The translations under genes and the position numbers were made by a program. Shown piece by piece: positions 1 to 8,208 of a stretch of DNA of 40,862 bases. The DNA is from Candidatus Krumholzibacteriia bacterium (lineage in GTDB: Bacteria > Krumholzibacteriota > Krumholzibacteriia > LZORAL124-64-63): the NCBI GenBank assembly GCA_023270185.1, contig JAGLCY010000096.1, positions 1 to 40,862 on the forward strand. The letters are read 5' to 3'. The notes below the pieces were generated by a model. The model saw only the letters and a program-made list of their open reading frames with translations, was not told the DNA's origin and did no database searches. How positions within the stretch are numbered: position 1 is the first letter of the stretch; the number at the start of each line of letters is the position of its first letter.

Positions 1-5
1 TTCAA

Positions 6-31
6 GTCCTACCCGAGGAGCCAATTCTTAT
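6..31 (+). repeat. 26-bp dispersed repeat copy 1 (GTCCTACCCGAGGAGCCAATTCTTAT)
   Basis: Exact match to 16117-16142. Confidence 0.9.
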
Positions 32-51
32 TTGATGGCCGTTCGGCGAGT

Positions 52-474
52 ATGTCGAACGGTTTTCTGTATGTGGCAGTTACGTTTACGCCGTCGAACA
101 CAAAGTTCGGGCCGACGCATTTGAGGATCTTGGCTTGTTTCTCTGGATTCGCGGCAAGGATCGACGCCTCCACCTGTCATGTCGACAGGGAAAGGAGGTG
201 CGGTACTTTGAACCGTCTCATACCAGCAATAGGCTTTATCCAAGCAGGCCTCGACACCCTCTCTCCAGAGCAGCTCGAAACGATCGATGCGGGCATGGAT
301 CTGTTCCCGCATTCCGTCGGTATGTTGCTGCAGATTCAGTCCGAATCCCACGCGGATGGACTGCTCAGCGATGACGAGGGAGATCTCATCCAATCCTGCT
401 TGAGATCCTGGAACTCGTCGCCGGCGGCAATGAGAATCGTCGTGGCTGAGGCTATCTCAGCCCTTTCGGTGTAG
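52..474 (+). other. Uncertain ORF region (140 aa on + strand; a competing 28..393 minus ORF overlaps it); possibly a decayed gene or mobile-element remnant
   Basis: Open frames on both strands, neither recognised. The + ORF stop lies inside a 27-bp inverted repeat. Window edge. Confidence 0.2.
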
Positions 475-539
475 CGTCTAGAAACTAATGTCTCCCAATT
501 AACCTGGAAGAAGGGAGACATTAGTTTCTAGACGCTACA
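470..539. repeat. Perfect 27-bp inverted repeat with 16-nt spacer (TGTAGCGTCTAGAAACTAATGTCTCCC ... GGGAGACATTAGTTTCTAGACGCTACA)
   Basis: Arms 470-496 and 513-539 are exact reverse complements. Confidence 0.95.
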
Positions 540-552
540 ATTAAATATGTTT

Positions 553-2715
553 TCATTCCACCCAATGGAGTACATCCTTAATCAAACTCCAACGAGACTC
601 TTGGATCTTTTTAGTCTCACCAAGAATCCAGTAATCGTAAAGCCTTCCAAATTCACCTGTTGCATCCATGACGTCAAGCCAAGTATTTACAACACAAAGA
701 AACTCAAGCTGGTTAGATGCTACTGGGTAACTCATTGGGATTTGAACCAGCGGCTCCAGTGGAACAACGCTGAAATCAGGATAAAGTAAGGTCCAAAATG
801 CTCCTGCTTCCGCAGACCAGATCCAACCATCCAAATCATCATGGCCACCACTTAGATAATCCAATGGAGAATCAATTGGAACTTTCGTTGCTCCAGAGAA
901 ATGATGTTCGAATAGTCGCTGCCTGGAAGAATGATGAATGATACCAATCTTGAAATTGTCGAAATCGCGAAGGTGCATTTGTCGTCCCATTTCCCCGCGT
1001 CGATGGTCCTCCACGATCACAGCCCCCGTTGCAACCATATAAGAATTTGAGAAGATAACAGAGCGAGGGGCTTGTGGAAGAACCATAGTTCCACCCATGA
1101 GAATATCGTAAGTTCCATCTCCTAGTTCCTTATGATATTTAGCTGAATCCGCTAGGACAAACTCTAATCTACAGTTGAGGCCAGCAGCCAGTCTACGGGC
1201 CAAATCCATATCCAGCCCTACCAAATCACCTCCTGAATTTATGAATGAATGAGGTAGATTATTGGAATAATACCCAACCCGCAGTGCTCCGTACCTCTCA
1301 ATTCGTTTTATGACCGGAAGGCGTTTACGTTCCAGATCCAAAGATGGTTTTTCATTCAGGACAATTGATGATTCAGTGCTTACTGCGGCATGCATCCCCA
1401 GAGCGAGATTGTCTTTTGTATAAGCCACGTTTAGAGTGTCATCGAAAAAAATATGGACACAAAAAAGCACAGTGGCCCAAATTCCCAAGGTTAGAGCAAG
1501 AAAGGAAAGAACTCGGACAAGACGAACCCTGAGTAGACCACGCATGACAGCAGCAGTCATTACTGCCACAAATAAAAGATGGACCGCACCAAGCGCATCG
1601 CCAACTCTTTCACAGTAAATTCCAGATAGGATAAAAAGCTGGAACATGTCAGCTGGTAACTTTTGCAGATCAAGCAGGAAGGGCATAGCAACAAGTGGAC
1701 TACCAAAAAAACTCAAACTACCTGCCAAGAGCAAAAGGGGGTATTGTACAAAAGCCATTGGCTCACCGCCAAACCAAGCAGCAAAAGGCAGAAACAATAA
1801 GGCCAACAATTTCCCTGCATGGGGAAATGGATAAATCAGCAAAATCACCATCCGGATAATATTCTTATCAGTAGGTCTTACTACTTCTTTGTTGCTGAAC
1901 ATTTGCCTTGTTTGTTCAATTAGCATCGGCAGAACAATAAAGACTTTTCCAGTTACAAAGGCCGTCATTAACGGAATTCTAACAGCACGAAAAACCTCTC
2001 CGTATTTGAATGGTGTTAAACCAACGATCAACCCTGGAAAAACTACAAATCCTATCAATCCAGCAGCAACTGAATATAGCAAAATATAGGCTTGCAATCG
2101 CTCGAATTCAACCAACTCAATCGTGCCAGCAGTGCTGGCAGCAATAGAAAAAATACCAAGGGGGGTGAGTTGCATCAGGAACCGGTTAACTCGCTCTAAA
2201 ACATCGGTCATAATTTCAAAAGCATCCACCAGACCTTCCCGGTTTTGCATGGTATTGATTGCTGCACCCAAAAAAACACAGAACAACACTACAGCCGGAA
2301 TGTGGTTGTTGGCCAAAGAGAAGAAGGGATTTGCGGGAATGAATAATTTGAGGAAATTCACATTTGCCACGGGTTCCAAAGTTGTAAAACTAAAGAAGGA
2401 TGCTGATTTAAGCGGAGGTAATGTAAATGGAAGAAGAACAATTGCCAACATGGCGATAAACCAGGAAAGGGTCAGAAATCCGATGACAGCCGAAACCAAG
2501 CGCCTGTTTTTTCCGTGAGGCATTCCCCCAATATTAGCAATTAAAGCCACTGAAATGTACGGCAAAACAGTCATCTGTAAAAGACCAATATATACTTCAC
2601 CAACTTTGGCCAAGAAGCCAACATGTTCCCCGAAAAACAAACCGCAAACAATTCCCCCCAACAACCCCAAAGCGGTTAATGAGGCTAAATCAAAACGCTT
2701 TGGAAATTTTTTCAA
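553..2715 (-). CDS. SDF (dicarboxylate/amino acid:cation symporter)-like membrane domain fused to a C-terminal periplasmic solute-binding (SBP_bac_3-like) domain
   Basis: N-terminal 'LLGGIVCGLFFGE...VYIGLLQMTVLPYISVALIANIGGM' and 'PLMTAFVTGKVFIVLPMLIE' are SDF-like. C-terminal 'YGALRVGYYSNNLPHSFINSGGDLVGLDMDLARRLAAGL...YDILMGGTMVLPQAPRSVIFSNSY' is SBP family 3-like. Confidence 0.8.
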   Translation of the reverse strand: MKKFPKRFDLASLTALGLLGGIVCGLFFGEHVGFLAKVGEVYIGLLQMTVLPYISVALIANIGGMPHGKNRRLVSAVIGFLTLSWFIAMLAIVLLPFTLPPLKSASFFSFTTLEPVANVNFLKLFIPANPFFSLANNHIPAVVLFCVFLGAAINTMQNREGLVDAFEIMTDVLERVNRFLMQLTPLGIFSIAASTAGTIELVEFERLQAYILLYSVAAGLIGFVVFPGLIVGLTPFKYGEVFRAVRIPLMTAFVTGKVFIVLPMLIEQTRQMFSNKEVVRPTDKNIIRMVILLIYPFPHAGKLLALLFLPFAAWFGGEPMAFVQYPLLLLAGSLSFFGSPLVAMPFLLDLQKLPADMFQLFILSGIYCERVGDALGAVHLLFVAVMTAAVMRGLLRVRLVRVLSFLALTLGIWATVLFCVHIFFDDTLNVAYTKDNLALGMHAAVSTESSIVLNEKPSLDLERKRLPVIKRIERYGALRVGYYSNNLPHSFINSGGDLVGLDMDLARRLAAGLNCRLEFVLADSAKYHKELGDGTYDILMGGTMVLPQAPRSVIFSNSYMVATGAVIVEDHRRGEMGRQMHLRDFDNFKIGIIHHSSRQRLFEHHFSGATKVPIDSPLDYLSGGHDDLDGWIWSAEAGAFWTLLYPDFSVVPLEPLVQIPMSYPVASNQLEFLCVVNTWLDVMDATGEFGRLYDYWILGETKKIQESRWSLIKDVLHWVE

Positions 2716-2750
2716 CTATCCAACTCCCTTCGAACTGAATGGCCCAATTG

Positions 2751-3389
2751 TTAGTGCATCAAAGGGTGCAAAACCATTGCTGAAACTTCCCGCGGAATGG
2801 AGGAAAAGTCGACAGGCTTCTCTTTTTTTTGGGCAGACTTGAAAATCAGGTTCCATACGGTTCCCCTGAGAACACTTTCCAGTGAGGCCACATTTAGCGG
2901 CGGTAGTTCTCCAAGGTTACAGGCCTTCTCCAGAAGGTCGATATCCTGGTTCCGATGCAGTTCGATTCGATCCCGAATCCACGGAGCACAATCTGTTTCG
3001 TACCGCATGTAGGCCTGAAGGGTTGCAACGTGGTGGCTCATGTACTCGCACAAGAGTTCCCATTCAATTCGAAAGCTCTGGAGAGGGGAATTCCTCGGGT
3101 TCGTTCGGGTGAAAGCACGAATCCCCTCATGGATATTGATGTGGCAGACAACCAATTCGTCCAAGACATTTTGTTTGTTGTGAAATTGGCTTAAAAGCCT
3201 TTTCATAGAGATACCTGATCTTTTGGCTACCATCCCCATGGTCATGCCCTCGTACCCAATTTCCGAAATAAGATCATTTGCTGAAGCAAGTATTCTCTCG
3301 CAGCACTCATCCCTGTTTTTGCACTCAAAGGTTCTAGGATCTTTGAACTTCTTCACGGGATCAACCTCTTGTGTGGTGCTTGCTGGCAA
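2751..3389 (-). CDS. TetR/AcrR family transcriptional regulator
   Basis: N-terminal HTH 'CERILASANDLISEIGYEGMTMGMVAKRSGISMKRLLSQFHNKQNVLDELV'. Confidence 0.8.
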   Translation of the reverse strand: MPASTTQEVDPVKKFKDPRTFECKNRDECCERILASANDLISEIGYEGMTMGMVAKRSGISMKRLLSQFHNKQNVLDELVVCHINIHEGIRAFTRTNPRNSPLQSFRIEWELLCEYMSHHVATLQAYMRYETDCAPWIRDRIELHRNQDIDLLEKACNLGELPPLNVASLESVLRGTVWNLIFKSAQKKEKPVDFSSIPREVSAMVLHPLMH

Positions 3390-4179
3390 TCAAGCATTCG
3401 GAGGTCATATCTTCATACTCAAGAAAATTCATCAGATCCGGGGCATAGGTGTTAATGACGGCTTTAACTCCCTCAACCGCCCATCGCGGCATCGCCGCAA
3501 GTTCATTGGCAATTTTGATACATTCGTCCTGAAATTTATCCTCGGGAAAACGGCCATCGAGTAAACCGAGCCGGAATAGATCACTTGCTGACGTCGGCTT
3601 CTTAGAAAAAAGCAGGTCCCTGGCTTTCATATGGCCAACAAATCTGGGTAGAGTGAAACCCAGACCGCCACCTGGGATGATCCCTAGCTTTAAATGAGAG
3701 GGCTGGAATGTCATCTCATCTGTTCCGAAGCGGTAGTCTGCTACGAGACTGGCACCAAAAAACGGTGGCGCAACATCGCCCTCAAACCCGACAATAACCA
3801 GTTTCCTGAAGCTCAGTATTTTACAGATAAATTGATTGAATGTATTTTTCAGCCTATCAAACTGGAGGGGGTTGCCACTGTAGGGTGCCGATTGAATGTG
3901 ACGATCCGCGCCGCTTGCTTTTGCTGCGATCGCATTTCTAATGAAGCGCATGTAGTTTTCGTCATCCAAAACACCTGGAGAGTTCAAGATAAGAAGGACC
4001 TTAACTTCAGGGGAGGCATTCAGCGAGTGCATGCTGGACAGGAGCGTTTCTTTTGCGGACAGACTGGTTCCCAACTCATATATGTCACCCGAAAAACGAA
4101 TGACAGCAATCGGTCCTCGTACATCCAGAGAATAGCAAGACGATCTGCATTCAGTCGGGAAATTCACAACAAACCCCAT
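3361..4179 (-). CDS. Enoyl-CoA hydratase/isomerase (crotonase) family protein
   Basis: 'FGASLVADYRFGTDEMTFQPSHLKLGIIPGGGLGFTLPRFVGHMKARDLLFSKKPTSASDLFRLGLLDGRF' is crotonase-like. Overlaps the TetR gene by 29 nt. Confidence 0.75.
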   Translation of the reverse strand: MGFVVNFPTECRSSCYSLDVRGPIAVIRFSGDIYELGTSLSAKETLLSSMHSLNASPEVKVLLILNSPGVLDDENYMRFIRNAIAAKASGADRHIQSAPYSGNPLQFDRLKNTFNQFICKILSFRKLVIVGFEGDVAPPFFGASLVADYRFGTDEMTFQPSHLKLGIIPGGGLGFTLPRFVGHMKARDLLFSKKPTSASDLFRLGLLDGRFPEDKFQDECIKIANELAAMPRWAVEGVKAVINTYAPDLMNFLEYEDMTSECLIASKHHTRG

Positions 4180-4618
4180 TTGTTTTTATGTGCAACAGCC
4201 ATTCAAGACCTTCAGCGACTGTCCGGAACACCGACACATCAACATCCCAACGTCCGTCAACGTACATCGACAACATTCTACCCAGCCCAAATTCAAGATC
4301 TCTCCCAGCTACAATCGCGCAGCGCCCCATGCCTAACAATTCTCTCCTGTCCGAACACATTTGCGCGATAGTTCGAATATCATCCGCCGTCAACGGGTCT
4401 GCCAAAAGCTCAGTGTGATCGTACATCCACGACATTCCAGGATTCCATTCAGCATGAACCAGCATAGCACCAAGAAGGTCTTCGAATTGTGCGGTAACGG
4501 CTTCGCCAAAAGTTGTCCCCACAAAGTACCCGTCTTTGTATTCGATCCGAAACTCCACGCCCACTCCTTTATCACTTACAGTGAAGGCACGAAAGAATTT
4601 GTATTCACAAATTCTCAT
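4151..4618 (-). CDS. Small unknown protein (STAS/SpoIIAA-like fold suspected)
   Basis: 155-aa ORF in operon context, overlaps the crotonase ORF by 29 nt. 'MSWMYDHTELLADPLTADDIRTIAQM' resembles SpoIIAA-like families. Confidence 0.5.
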   Translation of the reverse strand: MRICEYKFFRAFTVSDKGVGVEFRIEYKDGYFVGTTFGEAVTAQFEDLLGAMLVHAEWNPGMSWMYDHTELLADPLTADDIRTIAQMCSDRRELLGMGRCAIVAGRDLEFGLGRMLSMYVDGRWDVDVSVFRTVAEGLEWLLHIKTNGVCCEFPD

Positions 4619-6827
4619 TCGCGCACAATATGGCTCTGTCGACTTGCGGTTCCACCACTACTACATCAACGAATTGTCGATCTAACAAGCAATCCTTCAC
4701 TTGGTGCGGGGACCATGCTTGACTCCGGACCATTTCCTCAAAACAGGGAGCCGAATTGTACATTTCCAGCAGAATAATATTGAGTAGGGCTACCGAACTG
4801 CGGGAGCCACGATCCGTACGAATGTTGGTCAGCGTATACGGTAGACCGGTACTGAACATTTTGAGACTATCAATGTAGGACACAGGAAACATTTTTTGGG
4901 TTGGTTGGACACTAGTCGGGAAAAAACGTGACAACTCCTGTGTAATCTGTTGCAGCAGATTTGCTTGCAGCTCACCCCCGGGCTTGGTGATATCATTTAG
5001 TTTGTAACGCTTTTGACCAAAAGGCAGGGAAACAAGAACCTCATCCCCAAATATAAAAGCATAATTATAATAGCTGGCCAGAACCAATGGCCGCAACGCT
5101 GGCACAGCACCCTCCAGATCCACACCGTCACTGTAGTCACCCACCGGATTGGTAACGCCAAAGTATCCGCTCAACAAGGTCGGAACGATATCCACGTGGG
5201 AAGTCCGCGACGTTATAAGGCGCGGTTCACGCCCCGGTAGGTGGATGATCATTGGTACTTGCGTTTGCCAGCGGGTGAAATTGCTGCCGTGGCCCCAGTA
5301 GTTGGCGCCATCGTCGTTGAATTCCTCAGCATGATCACTGGTTATGATCACAATAGTATTGTCCATCAGCATGGTATCGTCGAGACGGTCGATTATCTGC
5401 CCAACCAGGTCATCATCGGAATAGACGGCGTTCCGGTAGTCGTTCATGAACGCCTGGATATCGTTCGACCCGGTCACTACGCGACTGGTCAACTCCTTGC
5501 TGGGTTGGAATTTCTTGTGTTCCTCGTCAGAGAAATAGCTGAAATGCGAAGCCTTGTAGAACCCGAACAGGAAGAAGGGTCGCATACTGTCCCGGTGGCA
5601 GTCCAAAAAATCCAGCATCTGGTTGGTCATGTCTTTGTCCCAAGCATCAGCTGTCTTTCCTGCAAAATCTTCAATAACCGGGATGTCCCTGAAGATCGTG
5701 TCCTGGATCTTGTGTCGCCTGAAGTTCGACTTTGCGTAGACTCCAATGTCGTAGTTCTCGTCGTGCATCACGTCCAGCAGTGGTGGATTGTCCGCCAGGC
5801 TGGCGCGGGCCTTGAGTGCGTCCCAGTAGGTTGGATGAATACCAAAGAGCAGTCCGGCGATGCCGGCGACGGTCGAATTGCCGGAACTGAAGTGATCCCG
5901 ACAAACCGTGCTCCGGCGCCCGAAGTCGGCGATGCGCGGACTGACCTGATCGTTCATCGTGTCTGCGCGCCAACTCTCCAAGAGTATCATGACAACATTC
6001 GGAGGCTGGTTGACCCCGACCGTATCGCGGCAAATCGGGGCTAGCGGGAAACGCAACAGACCTGCTGGACCGGCCCCGCATGCAGGGGCGGCGATTGCCT
6101 TACCCACCCCAAAACGATTGCCGTACCGGACCGCGTACGAGTGCGAATGTAGGGGCATATAGGCAGGCAACAGAGGCGTGGTACGGGTGAACCGATAATC
6201 ACCTTTCTCGTAAGCGACGACATGCACCAATTGGCTACTCACCAACCCAAGTAATGCCAGAACAGGAAAGACCAACCACAGCAACCGGGCTCGACGCCAC
6301 CGAAACGCAATGACGCTCAGTTTCCATTCCGCGAGCAGGATCAAGGCAAACAGGAAACCTGCCGCCAACACGTAAACTCTGGGAAGCCCCAAGCCGTGGA
6401 AATCCTGGACCAGGAAGCTGAACCAAAAAATATTGACGTGGAACTTGTAGATCGAGAAAACAACACTATCAACCAACAGGAAAAAAATATAGCCGGACAG
6501 AAATACAACACATGTCCAGCGCGCCAAATATTTCTTAAAAGGCAGCACCATTGTAAACACGGAGAGGCCGAGTAGGATTGGGAACATATACCAGCCGACA
6601 ATAACCCCGGCGTGGTACAAAAGAGACGGGATTCCGGTGTCGGCTCCTTGCAAGTTTCGCATGAGAACCAGTGCAACCAGCGGCAGATTGAGCGCAGTCA
6701 GGGCCGCCACGGTCTGCAGACTATCGCTCACTGGGAGCCAAGCCCAAAGGACTTGGCCCCCAAACCGTCTCCGGCCGATCCTCAATGCCTTAATTGGCGA
6801 CACTAGATCCACCGCCCAAGACAGCAT
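4605..6827 (-). CDS. YejM/PbgA-like inner-membrane sulfatase-fold protein (track ORF extends to 6890; start uncertain)
   Basis: N-terminal TM segments with 'VFSIYKFHVNIFWFSFLVQ', then 'NVVMILLESWRADTMNDQVSPRIADFGRRSTVCRDHFSSGNSTVAGIAGLLFGIHPTYW' and 'IVIITSDHAEEFNDDGANYWGHGSNFTRWQTQVPMIIHLPG' (alkaline phosphatase/sulfatase superfamily). Confidence 0.75.
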   Translation of the reverse strand: MLSWAVDLVSPIKALRIGRRRFGGQVLWAWLPVSDSLQTVAALTALNLPLVALVLMRNLQGADTGIPSLLYHAGVIVGWYMFPILLGLSVFTMVLPFKKYLARWTCVVFLSGYIFFLLVDSVVFSIYKFHVNIFWFSFLVQDFHGLGLPRVYVLAAGFLFALILLAEWKLSVIAFRWRRARLLWLVFPVLALLGLVSSQLVHVVAYEKGDYRFTRTTPLLPAYMPLHSHSYAVRYGNRFGVGKAIAAPACGAGPAGLLRFPLAPICRDTVGVNQPPNVVMILLESWRADTMNDQVSPRIADFGRRSTVCRDHFSSGNSTVAGIAGLLFGIHPTYWDALKARASLADNPPLLDVMHDENYDIGVYAKSNFRRHKIQDTIFRDIPVIEDFAGKTADAWDKDMTNQMLDFLDCHRDSMRPFFLFGFYKASHFSYFSDEEHKKFQPSKELTSRVVTGSNDIQAFMNDYRNAVYSDDDLVGQIIDRLDDTMLMDNTIVIITSDHAEEFNDDGANYWGHGSNFTRWQTQVPMIIHLPGREPRLITSRTSHVDIVPTLLSGYFGVTNPVGDYSDGVDLEGAVPALRPLVLASYYNYAFIFGDEVLVSLPFGQKRYKLNDITKPGGELQANLLQQITQELSRFFPTSVQPTQKMFPVSYIDSLKMFSTGLPYTLTNIRTDRGSRSSVALLNIILLEMYNSAPCFEEMVRSQAWSPHQVKDCLLDRQFVDVVVVEPQVDRAILCANENL

Positions 6828-8208
6828 AGAGTTGCACTTGGTTGGCGATTTTAGCCATCCGCAATCCGACCAATACCTGCTGAGACCCATAGAGAGACCG
6901 TTGCGCTACCGACACACTCAAGAAGTCATCGATTCCTTTGTTGTAGCGAGCTACCGCCAGGTCGTAGGTCTCTTCCGTGGCAGTAACCAGCGACTCCTGG
7001 GCTGCGACTTGTTGGTCGATGGTACCCTTGACTGCAAGCGCATCCGCCACTTCCCTGAAAGCACTCTGGATTGCTTTCTGGTACTGGGTCAGGACGATTT
7101 GCTGGTCGACCTGGCTGACTCGAAGCGCGGCATGGGTGCGGGGATCAAAAATAGGCATGCCAATTCGCGGAGCGAACGTCCAAGTGTCTGAACCGGAGCC
7201 AAAGAGGCCCGACAAAGAGGAACTCGCCGTTCCCACCAGGGCGGTAAGAGAAATCCTCGGAAAAAAGGCGGCCCGGGCCACCCCGATATAAGCATTGGCT
7301 GCCCTCAACTGATGCTCAGCCGCCATGATATCCGGTCGGCCCAGCAGGACCAGTGAAGAGAGGCCAGGATCAATCTCCTGGGGCAAGGTGACGCTGCTCA
7401 GGTTTTTAGGCAACAACTCGGCAGGTACTTGTGTACCTGCCAGGAGATTCAGTGCATTCTCATCCTGAGCAGCCAGTTGGGTATAAACAGCCACATTCCG
7501 TTGTGCAAGGTTCACCTGGGTTTGGACTCGCCGAAGATCCAACATTGTCGCCAACCCCGCATCGTACTGCTTTTCGATGAGATTATAGAACGCCTGCTGG
7601 GATTCCAAGGTCGCCTGTGCCAACTGGAGCTGTTCGCGGGAAGCAGCCAGGGCCATATAGGACTGACCAACAGCGGCCACAAGCGATAGTTGGGCCCCAC
7701 GCCGGCCCGCTTCGCTCGCTAGATACTGTTCCCACGCTTGGTTCTTTTCACTCCGAACGCGGCCAAAAAGATCTAGCTCCCATGACGCGATCCCAACATC
7801 GATGCTGTACTCTTCGACCGTCATGTTCGAACCGGTGAAGGAGAGGTCTGCGGGTGTCCTGTGCCTGGTCCCCGCACCCACGGCATAGACTGAAGGATAA
7901 AGATTGGCTCGCTTTATTTTGTAGAAAGCCTGCACCCTTTCGACGTTCAGAGCGGCGAGACGCAAGTCCAGATTGTTTGCCAGCGCCAGTTCAAGAACTT
8001 CTTGCAGGCTGTTGTCCTGGAAAAATTCCATGGGGGTCATTTCCGGCGCTGATGTCATTTCCAAGACAGCCAGGCTATCCGGGTAGGCCGCCCCCTCAGG
8101 CCACTCCGGAGGAACAGACGCCTCGGGCCGGATATACTGGGGAGCCATGGTGCAGCCCGCGCTGAAAACAATCAGCACCAACACGAGGGAACAGCTTAGT
8201 CCTTTCAT
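6790..8208 (-). CDS. RND efflux outer-membrane factor lipoprotein (OprM/NodT family)
   Basis: Lipobox 'VFSAGCTMAPQYIRPEASVP' and TolC-like repeats 'YKAIQSAFREVADALA'. ATGA overlap with the upstream RND gene. Confidence 0.92.
   Translation of the reverse strand: MKGLSCSLVLVLIVFSAGCTMAPQYIRPEASVPPEWPEGAAYPDSLAVLEMTSAPEMTPMEFFQDNSLQEVLELALANNLDLRLAALNVERVQAFYKIKRANLYPSVYAVGAGTRHRTPADLSFTGSNMTVEEYSIDVGIASWELDLFGRVRSEKNQAWEQYLASEAGRRGAQLSLVAAVGQSYMALAASREQLQLAQATLESQQAFYNLIEKQYDAGLATMLDLRRVQTQVNLAQRNVAVYTQLAAQDENALNLLAGTQVPAELLPKNLSSVTLPQEIDPGLSSLVLLGRPDIMAAEHQLRAANAYIGVARAAFFPRISLTALVGTASSSLSGLFGSGSDTWTFAPRIGMPIFDPRTHAALRVSQVDQQIVLTQYQKAIQSAFREVADALAVKGTIDQQVAAQESLVTATEETYDLAVARYNKGIDDFLSVSVAQRSLYGSQQVLVGLRMAKIANQVQLYAVLGGGSSVAN

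Noticed and set aside
5241-6044. 267-aa + strand ORF inside the YejM-like gene
   Set aside because: Antisense to a well-supported CDS, no domain recognised.
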